DNA of 64,000 bases from Bacteroidales bacterium (GTDB lineage Bacteria > Bacteroidota > Bacteroidia > Bacteroidales > Muribaculaceae): positions 43,692 through 107,691 of the forward strand of contig JAAVFP010000012.1 of NCBI GenBank assembly GCA_014800735.1, written 5' to 3'. Positions within the stretch are counted from its first letter, which is position 1; each line of letters starts with the position of its first letter. This document shows, one piece after another, positions 26,638 through 35,595 of the stretch. The notes under the pieces were generated by a model. The model had not been told where the DNA came from and ran no database searches. It saw only the letters and a program-made list of their open reading frames with translations. The translations under genes and the position numbers were made by a program.

Positions 26638-27491
26638 ACTTTGCCGACAAGCTTTTCGCCACCCTTAAAAGCATTGCAAAAATTGCGCTTGGCTCGCGCC
26701 CCGTGGCCGGTGGCAAGGGCGATAAGGGCACTATAGTGATTATGGGCAACGGTCCTTCGCTGGCCGACACTATCCGCACCGACCGACGACTGCTGGAGGT
26801 CTACCCTACTTTGGCTGTCAACTTCGCGGCAATAGCACCGGAGTTCACTGAGCTGCGCCCGGAATATTACGTGCTGGCCGACCCGCACTTTTTCCGCGAC
26901 AGCGCCGAGGGCAACCTGGGGCGCCTGCGCAGCTGCCTGGCTGCAGTGAACTGGCCCATGACCCTGTTTGTGCCCCGGGCCATGCGTGCCCGCGCCGGCC
27001 GCCTATACGCCAACCCCAACATCACCCTGAGGCTGTTCAACTTCGTGGGTGCCGAGGGATTCGGATGGTTCGAAAAAGCGGTCTATTCGGCACGCCTGGC
27101 CATGCCGCGACCGCGCAACGTGCTGGTGCCATCCATAATGGTGGCTATCGCCGAGGGCTTCTCGAAAATCATCATCGTGGGGGCCGACCACTCCTGGATG
27201 AAAACCATCTGGGTGACGACCGAGAACGAAGTGGTTTCCGTGCAACCTCACTTCTACAACGACAGCAAAGCCGAGGAAAACCGCATCCGCCACGACTACC
27301 GAAACATAAAGTTGCATCAGGTGGTGGAAAGTTTTGCAATTGCTTTCAAAAGCTATCACAGCATAGCGAACTTTGCAGCGAGTAAAGGCGTTTGTATCCT
27401 AAACGCTACTCCGGACAGTTTTATCGACGCGTTTGAGCGTCGGTCTGCCCAAAAACTACTCGCTGATTATGAAAACTCTATTTTACATTAG
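26634..27491 (+). CDS. DUF115/MptE-like protein, putative glycan-related
   Basis: The ATG at 26634 overlaps the preceding TGA, and gives 285 residues; the longer track start lies inside the upstream gene. The motif 'GTIVIMGNGPSLADTI' is the nucleotide-binding-like GNGPSL loop of the DUF115 family (related to MptE and to motility-associated glycosylation proteins), followed by 'EYYVLADPHFF' and 'KIIIVGADHSWMK'. In Bacteroidota such genes sit in surface polysaccharide or LPS loci. Activity here is unproven. Confidence 0.75.
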   Translation: MNFADKLFATLKSIAKIALGSRPVAGGKGDKGTIVIMGNGPSLADTIRTDRRLLEVYPTLAVNFAAIAPEFTELRPEYYVLADPHFFRDSAEGNLGRLRSCLAAVNWPMTLFVPRAMRARAGRLYANPNITLRLFNFVGAEGFGWFEKAVYSARLAMPRPRNVLVPSIMVAIAEGFSKIIIVGADHSWMKTIWVTTENEVVSVQPHFYNDSKAEENRIRHDYRNIKLHQVVESFAIAFKSYHSIANFAASKGVCILNATPDSFIDAFERRSAQKLLADYENSILH

Positions 27492-27651
27492 TCTCGTCGC
27501 ACTGCTGGCATCGCTGCTGCTGGCACTGTTTTCACTATTCGACATCGTGAACCTATCCACCAACGCAAGCCAGTTTCTGGGAGCCATCACGGTGACATCG
27601 CTCTACAGTTTCGTTCACTTCTACATCCGCCGCTTCAAGCGAACGTACTGA
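27469..27651 (+). CDS. Small two-helix membrane protein, hypothetical
   Basis: From the ATG at 27469 the frame encodes 60 residues: two hydrophobic segments (LFYISLVALLASLLLALFSLF and FLGAITVTSLYSFVHFYI) and a basic tail RRFKRTY that suits the positive-inside rule. It overlaps the DUF115-like gene by 23 bp, so translation may be coupled. No family recognised. Composition looks like a real membrane peptide. Confidence 0.55.
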   Translation: MKTLFYISLVALLASLLLALFSLFDIVNLSTNASQFLGAITVTSLYSFVHFYIRRFKRTY

Positions 27652-27781
27652 CCTCAAAATTACTGGACCGCTGACACTTATGCGGTCCGGTTAACATACC
27701 GTTTGACCGGTGCAAAACCAAAAATGACAAATTTTCGACATTATCTGTTGAATTTTAAACTATAATCTCGGTTTTACTTAC

Positions 27782-27940
27782 TAATTTTGCACCACAGTTA
27801 TAATGGTTAGTAAAAGTATTAGATTCTACAAGATTTCTAAGAGATTGAATTAGGCTTATCTCGACTCATGCGTTCATAAAGGAGACGGGATAAAACTAAA
27901 AAAACAAGGGCATCCTCGCGAGAAGATGCCCTTTGTTATT
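27782..27940 (+). ncRNA. Candidate small RNA or very short ORF behind an orphan promoter
   Basis: TAATTTTG at 27782-27789 is a perfect -7 element with no annotated gene downstream on this strand. Transcription from about 27795 would run into the hairpin at 27906-27933, which ends in TTTGTTATTT on the plus strand, giving an RNA of about 140 nt. A 16-codon frame (MVSKSIRFYKISKRLN) begins at 27803. No -33 element is evident, so this is tentative. Confidence 0.3.
27898..27933 (-). terminator. Terminator of the transporter/Crp-like unit
   Basis: AAGGGCATC (27906-27914) pairs with GATGCCCTT (27925-27933). On the minus strand it is followed by GTTTTTTTAG, a strong T tract, 30 bp after the stop of the regulator gene. 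It may also act weakly on the plus strand. Confidence 0.85.
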
Positions 27941-27963
27941 TCAGAGCCGGTTCGAACGGCACT

Positions 27964-28650
27964 TTATTCACTGTTCTTTTGCAGCAGCGCCAGCATGCGG
28001 CTGCGGTCGGCAACGCGGATTTGCGAGGGCTCGTAGTCAATCAGACCCGCCTCCTTCATCTGCCGCATATTGGCCTCGAAAGTACTGCGCTGCACACCGA
28101 AGATGCTGCTCAGGTCGCGCGCCTTGCAGGTGAGACAGATGTCGGTGCCCCCGGCCTGTGTCAGGGCGATTATCCAGAACGCTATGCGCTCCGACAGCTC
28201 GCCGCTGGTAAGCGACAGGATGCCGTCAACAGCCTTCTGCGCGTTCACCGAAAGTGTGTTGAGGTAATTGAACGCGAACACCGGGTCGGCGCCGAGGATT
28301 TTGATATAGTCAGCCTTCGATATCTTGAGGATGCCTGTGGTTTCAAGCGCAACCACATCGCAGGGGTAGTCGGTGATTTTCCCGAACAGGAAATCAGGCG
28401 CTATCACGGCCGGCGCGGCAAGAGTCTGGCTCACCGAAAAACGGCCGTTGATATTGGTGACAGTGTAGCGCACACTGCCCGAAATGACGAATGCAAGATG
28501 ATCGCACCGCTCACCGGCGCGGATAATAGTTTCTCCTTCCGGATATTTAAGGAAATGAAATTTGGCTGAACCGACAATCTCGGCCAATTTACTATGAGAC
28601 ACCCCCTGGAACAACGGGAGCTCCATCAGCAATTCAAACATACTTGCCAT
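27964..28650 (-). CDS. Crp/Fnr-family transcriptional regulator
   Basis: The 228-residue protein has an N-terminal cyclic-nucleotide-binding-like beta barrel ('YPEGETIIRAGERCDHLAFVISGSVRYTV') and a C-terminal winged helix-turn-helix ('ARDLSSIFGVQRSTFEANMRQMKEAGLI'). There is no N-terminal Cys cluster for an iron-sulphur sensor, and the cAMP-contacting arginine-serine pair is not evident, so the signal is unknown. It follows the transporter gene by 65 bp on the same strand and may be co-transcribed with it; it could regulate that transporter. Confidence 0.92.
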   Translation of the reverse strand: MASMFELLMELPLFQGVSHSKLAEIVGSAKFHFLKYPEGETIIRAGERCDHLAFVISGSVRYTVTNINGRFSVSQTLAAPAVIAPDFLFGKITDYPCDVVALETTGILKISKADYIKILGADPVFAFNYLNTLSVNAQKAVDGILSLTSGELSERIAFWIIALTQAGGTDICLTCKARDLSSIFGVQRSTFEANMRQMKEAGLIDYEPSQIRVADRSRMLALLQKNSE

Positions 28651-28715
28651 AGCTCGTTCTTTAACTTTATGCGCCTGCGCGCTACTTACTATAACAATCT
28701 AAATGCCGGAATCGT

Positions 28716-29639
28716 TCACGCGCCTGCAGCCTCTCGGCGCATTTTCATGTAAAGCTGGCCTGAGTTGATGATATTCTGCCACAGGATGTAGGCCGCCGGG
28801 CCCACGGACGAGATGGAGTCGAAGTAGGTGAGGCAAATCCAGATGGCGAGCACTGTGTTCTTCTGCCCCAGACCCTGCCCGCCGGACACAGGGTCGCCGT
28901 TGCGCCGCCCCACTGCGCGGCCCAGTGCAAACTGCCCTATGCACACCAGCAGCGCAAGCACTGCCATCATCACCATTTCGGGTATGGTGCTCGGCGGCTC
29001 GGCAAGCACAAAGCTCACTGCCCGACCCACAACAACCAGCAGCGACACGGCCCAGAGGTAGAACGATACTGCCTGTACCCCGGCGATTGCACGGTGGATT
29101 TTCGGCGCAGTGAAGTAAAGCAGGAATGCCACCAGCAGCGGCAGCACAATCAGCGGACCCACGGCAAGGGCGATATCCATAAAGCGGGCAAAGAAATCAA
29201 AGTCATCAGCATCGCCTCCGCCAACCCACAGGAACAGTACCGGGGCCACCAGCGCCACGGCAAGATTGCTCACGATGGAGTACGTCGCCACCTTGGGGAT
29301 GCTTCCGCCAAGCATGCCCGTGACCACCGGTGCGGCAGTGGCCGTGGGGCAAAGCACGCAAATCATCACAGCTTGCGCCAACGGCAAATCAAGCGGCCTG
29401 AGAACGCAGAAAATTGCCACCGAACCTATCAGCTGCACGGCCAGAAGTTCCCAAATCATCTTGCTGACGCGGAACTCCGTGGGCTTCACACGGCAGAATG
29501 TAATCATAAGCATGGTGAAAATCAGATACGGCACAACCCACTGAATCATGCTTATCTGATTGTGGAACAAGATGCCCGACACTATCGCAATGGGCAGCAT
29601 CCACGGCTTGAGCCGCTGGCGGAAAGAACTACTTGGCAT
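28716..29639 (-). CDS. Multi-spanning transporter, bile acid:sodium symporter (BASS)-like
   Basis: The ATG at 29639 (MPSSSFRQRLKPWML) lies about 16 nt after the predicted transcription start; the TTG at 29663 in the track overlaps the promoter and is rejected. The 307 residues form about nine to ten hydrophobic segments. 'ICVLCPTATAAPVVTGMLGG' resembles the first discontinuous-helix motif and 'GLGQKNTVLAIWICLTYF' the second (GxQN/E) motif of BASS-type transporters. The substrate cannot be read; an organic anion is a guess. Confidence 0.7.
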   Translation of the reverse strand: MPSSSFRQRLKPWMLPIAIVSGILFHNQISMIQWVVPYLIFTMLMITFCRVKPTEFRVSKMIWELLAVQLIGSVAIFCVLRPLDLPLAQAVMICVLCPTATAAPVVTGMLGGSIPKVATYSIVSNLAVALVAPVLFLWVGGGDADDFDFFARFMDIALAVGPLIVLPLLVAFLLYFTAPKIHRAIAGVQAVSFYLWAVSLLVVVGRAVSFVLAEPPSTIPEMVMMAVLALLVCIGQFALGRAVGRRNGDPVSGGQGLGQKNTVLAIWICLTYFDSISSVGPAAYILWQNIINSGQLYMKMRREAAGA

Positions 29640-29660
29640 ATACGTATTGGAAATTTCGCA

Positions 29661-29668
29661 CAAAATTA
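29661..29668 (-). promoter_or_regulatory. -7 element of the transporter gene
   Basis: CAAAATTA reads TAATTTTG on the minus strand; expected start near 29655 gives a leader of about 16 nt to ATG 29639. It separates the transporter from the defence pair upstream, since no terminator is seen between 29669 and 29686. Confidence 0.6.
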
Positions 29669-29686
29669 CAAAATCTCCGGGAAAAC

Positions 29687-30259
29687 TCAGAATTTATCCA
29701 CCGCCTTCCACATGTCGGAATATGACTCACCCAAGTGCCCGAAAGTTGTGGCACGCTTATAGGCGACTGTCATGTTGTCCCCTTGAATAAGCCACTGGAA
29801 CCATTTGTCACGTTTAAGATACTGTTCTTTTTTATCAAAATCCGTCAGATATTTTCTCAATAACTCTATCACTTTGGCCGATGTGCCGAAAAAACGGTTC
29901 GTGTTTTCAAAATGGAGCAACAGCCAGTATTCTATCGAGGGCATGCTACTGGCAATGACAACTTTCGGATGACTGTCGTACTTCCGGTGAATTTCATCCA
30001 TACGCCGTTTCTCCGTTTCGTTCCATTGACTGACATCCTCATCAAACACACAGATAACAGTCGCGCCCGAGTTCAACCCATCGGTGATACGGGTCTGGAT
30101 TGTCTGCATTGATTCGTCACCGAACAGACTCGGTTTGAGAACATAACCGTATCCCATGAACTTCTTAAGATGCTTCAAGTACCAATACTCGGTGATACCT
30201 GCACCCACAATTATCGTGCGCGGTTGTCGGGTGTCCTTAGTGTTGACTTTGCGTGCCAT
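29687..30259 (-). CDS. RloB-like (AbiLii-like) protein, putative defence nuclease partner
   Basis: The 190-residue protein has the order of motifs of RloB/AbiLii proteins: 'RTIIVGAGITEYWYLKHL' at the N-terminus, 'VICVFDEDVSQWNE' (acidic pair), and 'SMPSIEYWLLLHFENTNRFF'. RloB proteins are related to Toprim nucleases; here the usual E-G before xxTE is G-A, while TE and the D-E-D stretch remain. It starts 3 bp after the ATPase stop codon, a tight operon. In Lactococcus, AbiL is a two-gene abortive-infection system of an AAA ATPase and an RloB-like protein; this pair matches that architecture. Phage defence here is inference. Confidence 0.8.
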   Translation of the reverse strand: MARKVNTKDTRQPRTIIVGAGITEYWYLKHLKKFMGYGYVLKPSLFGDESMQTIQTRITDGLNSGATVICVFDEDVSQWNETEKRRMDEIHRKYDSHPKVVIASSMPSIEYWLLLHFENTNRFFGTSAKVIELLRKYLTDFDKKEQYLKRDKWFQWLIQGDNMTVAYKRATTFGHLGESYSDMWKAVDKF

Positions 30260-30262
30260 ATC

Positions 30263-31462
30263 TCAGCCAATAATTTCAGGCAGCGCTCCAAACATTCCGT
30301 TGCGGTAAGCTCTGTCAAGATGGGTGATTTTATTCAAGCCTTTGAACTCGACAAGCGAGTAGAGATGTGTCACACCCGCTTTATCTTTCTCCGTGAACCA
30401 TATGTTATCTTTTCGGATAAGGTCGTCAACGGTCTTGAGCAAGCCGTCGTAGTGCGTGGTTACAAGCAATTGACTGGCTGAAGATTCGAGCAGAAATTGC
30501 TTGAGGATATATTCCATAAGGTCTGGATGGAGAGAGGCGTCCATTTCATCAATCATCAGGAAGGATTCACCGCGGGTAAGCTCGAACACAGCTGCCTCAA
30601 CACCAAGCACACGGCGCGTGCCGTCGCTTTGGTGTGCAAGATTCATTTCGTACATTTCGCGCCCGCGATTATTTTCCACCGTATGTTCAAAACTTATTTT
30701 TTTCACTCCTTGACTATCAGAGCTATCGTTCAGGCCCGTAATATTAAAGTCCGCAGTTCTGAGGAAATCAAGCATATAAGCCCGGAAGTTCTCATCTTCT
30801 CTCAGAATTCGGCTCGCAAAGCCCGTCATGTTCGTATCAGGATAGATTGTCGGCATGAAGCCGCTGTTGATCCACTTGCGGATTTGGTCCAAATGCTCGA
30901 ACTTCATATTCACACGACCACGAGCCGCGAATACCGACATATTAGGAAGGCAGTTAAGCGAAAGCATTTTCAGTGCTTCCGCATCAATCTTCTGCACGGC
31001 GGAGTTAATCCGTATGACAGAAGCCTCCCCATCCATACTTCGCTCAAAAACCATGATCGGCTGCACTGTCTTGTAGTAGGATAGTTTTTCGAAAGCCACC
31101 CTACTGCCGGTGAGGATAAGCTGGTACCAATACCGCACCCCGTCAATCCAAATCTTTAGACTGAATTCCGACGGCTCCGCAGGAGTATCCCGGTCAAGGA
31201 GGAACGGCTCAACGCCTGTCGGCACATCCATATTAGCAGGGTTGGCGGTCCAGAATTTATAAAGCCACTCAAGAGCATAGATCAGATTACTTTTACCGCT
31301 GGCATTGGCTCCAAACACCACTGCGAGGCGCAACAAGCGGGAGCCGTTCGGCATCGTAACTACATGGCTGCTCTCGATACTCGTGTCGTTCGTGGCTTCG
31401 AACGATAATGTTGTTTCATCCTTGAAGGATAAAACATTCTTGAACGAAATCTCCTCTATCAT
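30263..31462 (-). CDS. RloA-like (AbiLi-like) SMC/ABC-type AAA ATPase
   Basis: The ATG at 31462 (MIEEISFKNVLSF) is chosen because the promoter lies just upstream; the track start at 31534 precedes the promoter. The 399-residue protein has Walker A 'GANASGKSN' (51-59), an ABC-signature-like 'LAHQSDGTRRVLG', Walker B 'SFLMIDEMDASLHPDLMEYI' and H-loop 'LLVTTHYDGLL', the layout of OLD-like AAA_15/AAA_21 ATPases. These act with a nuclease or effector partner in defence systems such as AbiL, PARIS and Septu; the RloB-like partner here points to AbiL. The gene pair is visibly more AT-rich than flanking genes, consistent with horizontal transfer. Confidence 0.87.
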   Translation of the reverse strand: MIEEISFKNVLSFKDETTLSFEATNDTSIESSHVVTMPNGSRLLRLAVVFGANASGKSNLIYALEWLYKFWTANPANMDVPTGVEPFLLDRDTPAEPSEFSLKIWIDGVRYWYQLILTGSRVAFEKLSYYKTVQPIMVFERSMDGEASVIRINSAVQKIDAEALKMLSLNCLPNMSVFAARGRVNMKFEHLDQIRKWINSGFMPTIYPDTNMTGFASRILREDENFRAYMLDFLRTADFNITGLNDSSDSQGVKKISFEHTVENNRGREMYEMNLAHQSDGTRRVLGVEAAVFELTRGESFLMIDEMDASLHPDLMEYILKQFLLESSASQLLVTTHYDGLLKTVDDLIRKDNIWFTEKDKAGVTHLYSLVEFKGLNKITHLDRAYRNGMFGALPEIIG

Positions 31463-31468
31463 ATTTAA

Positions 31469-31542
31469 CAATTCTATTTCTGCAAAATTAGCAAAAACTT
31501 CCAAAATACAAAATAGAATTGCTGCATATATCAATTCTATTT
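31469..31542. repeat. Three identical 11-bp sites around the AbiL-like promoter
   Basis: CAATTCTATTT occurs at 31469-31479 and 31532-31542 and in inverted form (AAATAGAATTG) at 31511-31521, with no mismatches. Centres are 42 and 21 bp apart, that is four and two helical turns. The sites cover the transcription start, the -33 element and the region near -58. The layout looks like an operator array. Confidence 0.75.
31483..31512 (-). promoter_or_regulatory. Promoter of the AbiL-like pair
   Basis: On the minus strand TTTG (31509-31512) and TAATTTTG (31483-31490) are separated by 18 bp. The start is expected near 31477, 15 nt before the ATG at 31462. Confidence 0.75.
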
Positions 31543-31580
31543 AAAAAAATTCAGGCCCGGTGGAGTACACCGAGCCTGAA
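31543..31580 (-). terminator. Terminator of the secreted-protein operon
   Basis: TTCAGGC (31550-31556) pairs with GCCTGAA (31574-31580), extended inward by CGGTG/CACCG after a mismatch, and is followed on the minus strand by seven T residues. It lies 20 bp past the stop of the 31601 gene and isolates it from the AbiL-like promoter. Confidence 0.88.
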
Positions 31581-31600
31581 CTATGGTCAAAGTCTTGCTT

Positions 31601-32740
31601 TTACTGGTCCACGGGGCCGTTGTAGGCGGCGGTTACGGTGTGGGGAGTAGTGGCGTTGTCCTTGAGCGTAATCTTCATGTTGATTTTGCTCAGCTTGGTG
31701 CAGTCCTCAAGTACTTCCACGGTGCCGCTCACAAGCGGGTTGATGACGGTGCCGTAGTCGGTGTTGTACCAGCAGCCATAATGAATCTTGCCGTAGGTAC
31801 CCTGCACGGTGAAGGGATATACAAGCAGTGTGTTGTTAGCGGCGAAGTTCTCTGCAGTGCGGGCTTTGAGCTCGTAGGTGCCGGCGGGGATGATGACCGA
31901 GGTGTTCTCGGTGCTGTTCACAGCGAAGCCAACCTGCAGGTACTGGTCGTAGTCGTCGTTGGTGTAGCAGTCGAACTGGTAGTAGGTGAAGTCGGGTTCG
32001 TCAACGAACATCTTGCCATAGTCGCTCACAAGAACGTAGTTGATGCTGAGTGTCTGGTCGGCGGTCAGCGAGGATTCCGGCAGAGGGAATTCTTCGGCGG
32101 GATCCTTCTCGGAGCTTACGTTGTCAATGCTTATATAGCCCACGTAGGAGAACTCGAAGTCCTCGCCGTTTTCAAGTTCGAGAGTACCGGCCACGGTGTA
32201 ATTGTTGCCCTCACATTCGATGGTGAAAGTGCCGCCGTCCACCAGCACCAGGCTTTCCTTGTTGGTCATGTCGCGCGTTACGATAAACGTTCCTCCCACG
32301 CCCATCTGCTGGTCGGGACCCTGCTCAATGATGCCGGGGTGGAACTTGAAAGGCTCCAGCGTTTCGCCGTCGCCGATGGTGTAGGTACCGGCTTCGAACT
32401 TGAGGTCATGGTAGTCCGCGGCATTGCTCATGAACTGAAGATAGAGGAAAGTGTTGGGCACACCTTCGTCCCAGATTTCACGCTCGGTGAGCTCAATCTG
32501 GAAATTGGCCACGCCATCGGTAGTGCCGAAATATGTGCCGGCAGCGCCAAGCATGTTACCGCTCTGCACGGGCTCGGTGGGGTCGGTCACACCTTCGGGG
32601 AGTTTGAAAGTTGCGTAGTCCACTTCCTCGGTGCTGTATTTTGCCACTACCTTATCGCCTTTCACCAGGTAGATGGTTTCCTCGGCTGCCGCAGCAATGA
32701 CGCTCAGGGCGCAGGCGGCTGCTATGATATGCTTTTTCAT
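31601..32740 (-). CDS. Secreted protein of unknown function (379 residues)
   Basis: A signal peptide (MKKHIIAAACALSVIAAAA) is followed by 'YLVKGDKVVAKYSTEEVDYATFKLPEG', a short module seen in many Bacteroidales exported proteins, and then repeated beta-sandwich-like segments such as 'EAGTYTIGDGETLEPFKFHPG' and 'IPAGTYELKARTAENF' (each with an aGTYxxx turn). No catalytic motif is recognised. It starts 9 bp after the stop of the 32750 gene and shares its transcript. It is rich in Asp, Glu and Tyr. Probably periplasmic or surface exposed. Confidence 0.75.
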   Translation of the reverse strand: MKKHIIAAACALSVIAAAAEETIYLVKGDKVVAKYSTEEVDYATFKLPEGVTDPTEPVQSGNMLGAAGTYFGTTDGVANFQIELTEREIWDEGVPNTFLYLQFMSNAADYHDLKFEAGTYTIGDGETLEPFKFHPGIIEQGPDQQMGVGGTFIVTRDMTNKESLVLVDGGTFTIECEGNNYTVAGTLELENGEDFEFSYVGYISIDNVSSEKDPAEEFPLPESSLTADQTLSINYVLVSDYGKMFVDEPDFTYYQFDCYTNDDYDQYLQVGFAVNSTENTSVIIPAGTYELKARTAENFAANNTLLVYPFTVQGTYGKIHYGCWYNTDYGTVINPLVSGTVEVLEDCTKLSKINMKITLKDNATTPHTVTAAYNGPVDQ

Positions 32741-32749
32741 TGGATATTC

Positions 32750-33250
32750 TTACTGTTTGATGATTTTTACTGTGAAATTGCCCACGGCCACTATGCACAC
32801 TCCTGCGGGTGCGTTGCCGAGGTCGAGAGTGAGAGTGCCGTCGGAGCAGCGGCCCGATGCAGCGAGCTGACCGCCGATGGTGTAGACACGCACTTCGGTG
32901 CCCGGTTGTGCGCCGGCGATGTTGAGTGTGCTGCTTACTGTTTTAGGCCACACTGCTATGTTGCCTTCGCTGGTGATGAAGCTGATGCCGGACAGCGGGC
33001 TGCCGAGCATGATGCGGTCAACATCGGCATAGGCAAACTCCTGGCTCTGCCCCGAGGTGCCGACCACTTCAACATCGGAGCTACCGAAGTTGATGCGGTC
33101 CACCTGTGCAAGCTCAATCTCGTAGCTCGTGCCATCGGCCTTGACCACAATCACCCCGACACCCTCGGCAGCCTGCGCAGCGAGTACCCCGCTTGCCAGG
33201 GCAAGTGCTGCAAGAGCTGCCTTTGCGTAAGAAATGAATTGGATTTTCAT
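32750..33250 (-). CDS. Small secreted protein with VDRI repeats and C-terminal sorting-like tail
   Basis: The ATG at 33250 (MKIQFISYAKAALAALALA) gives 166 residues and a standard signal peptide; the longer track start lies upstream of the promoter. Two short repeats follow, 'ELAQVDRINFG' and 'AYADVDRIMLG', then a C-terminal module 'LNIAGAQPGTEVRVYTIGG' to 'NFTVKIIKQ' that resembles type IX secretion-type sorting domains. Such proteins often serve as carriers or adhesins, but no function can be assigned. It leads a two-gene operon with the 31601 gene. Confidence 0.75.
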   Translation of the reverse strand: MKIQFISYAKAALAALALASGVLAAQAAEGVGVIVVKADGTSYEIELAQVDRINFGSSDVEVVGTSGQSQEFAYADVDRIMLGSPLSGISFITSEGNIAVWPKTVSSTLNIAGAQPGTEVRVYTIGGQLAASGRCSDGTLTLDLGNAPAGVCIVAVGNFTVKIIKQ

Positions 33251-33274
33251 GACTGGTGTTTTTGATTTATGCCA

Positions 33275-33282
33275 CAAAGATA
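33275..33282 (-). promoter_or_regulatory. -7 element of the 32750-31601 operon
   Basis: CAAAGATA reads TATCTTTG on the minus strand; ATTG on the minus strand (33302-33305) lies 19 bp upstream as a 3/4 -33 match. Leader length is about 19 nt. Confidence 0.65.
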
Positions 33283-33312
33283 CACATTTGTTTTGAATTG
33301 ACAATAAAACAA

Positions 33313-33533
33313 GACAGGGCCACTTCTCACGAAGTCGCCCTGCTGCGTTTTAAAAACTTAAAACAATTACATAACTAACATAAAACACATTTATCGTATC
33401 GACTATTACAGACTGAAAACGTCGCCCGAAGTCCGGGCGGCGATTCAGTTCTTTATAATGTTCGAAAATTGTTCATTAAGTACTAACAATCTATACTAAC
33501 CCTAAAAACTGAATAAATACTATGTGCTTTTCT
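33313..33533 (-). ncRNA. Candidate small RNA upstream of the secreted-protein operon
   Basis: TAATTTTG at 33539-33546 with CTTG 20 bp upstream predicts minus-strand transcription from about 33533. The RNA would contain the strong stem around CGCCCG/CGGGCG (33412-33449) and could end at the hairpin 33315-33342, which is followed by CTTGTTTTATTG. No ORF longer than a few codons lies inside. It could instead be an extended leader of the 32750 gene. Confidence 0.35.
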
Positions 33534-33681
33534 GATTACAAAATTACAACCGCCGGACGCGTTTTGCAAGCGTCTAAAAATCCAATATAAAATAATCTAA
33601 ACATTACTTCTCTGATTTACAGAGGAATAATGCTTAGATTGATATGGCAAAATCTAAACCCTTACAAAGGCTTGCAAGGCA

Positions 33682-35592
<1,911 letters not shown>

Positions 35593-35595
35593 CGC

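Larger units (their letters stand above)
27652..27963. other. Intergenic region with hairpin, orphan promoter and terminator
   Basis: The 312-bp AT-rich gap holds a 7-bp stem GGACCGC/GCGGTCC (27665-27688, no T run, weak terminator at best), a TAATTTTG element (27782-27789), the inverted repeat TTACTAA/TTAGTAA around it (27778-27784, 27807-27813), a 16-codon frame ATG 27803 to TAG 27853, and the terminator of the Crp-like gene. Confidence 0.6.
33251..33681. other. Intergenic region before mutL end, with hairpins and an orphan promoter
   Basis: After the 33275 promoter the gap contains hairpin CAGGGCcACTTC/GAAGTcGCCCTG (33315-33342), hairpin ACTGAA...TTCAGT enclosing GTCGCCCG/CGGGCGGC (33412-33449), and a minus-strand -7 element TAATTTTG (33539-33546). 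No terminator with a strong T tract is visible directly after mutL. The part 33570-33681 shows nothing I can assign. Confidence 0.55.

Noticed and set aside
27665-27688. Terminator after the small membrane protein
   Set aside because: The 7-bp stem has a 10-nt loop and no following T tract, so I only mention it as a hairpin.
29640-29663. TTG start for the transporter at 29663
   Set aside because: It falls on the -7 promoter element; the ATG at 29639 suits both the promoter and the membrane topology.
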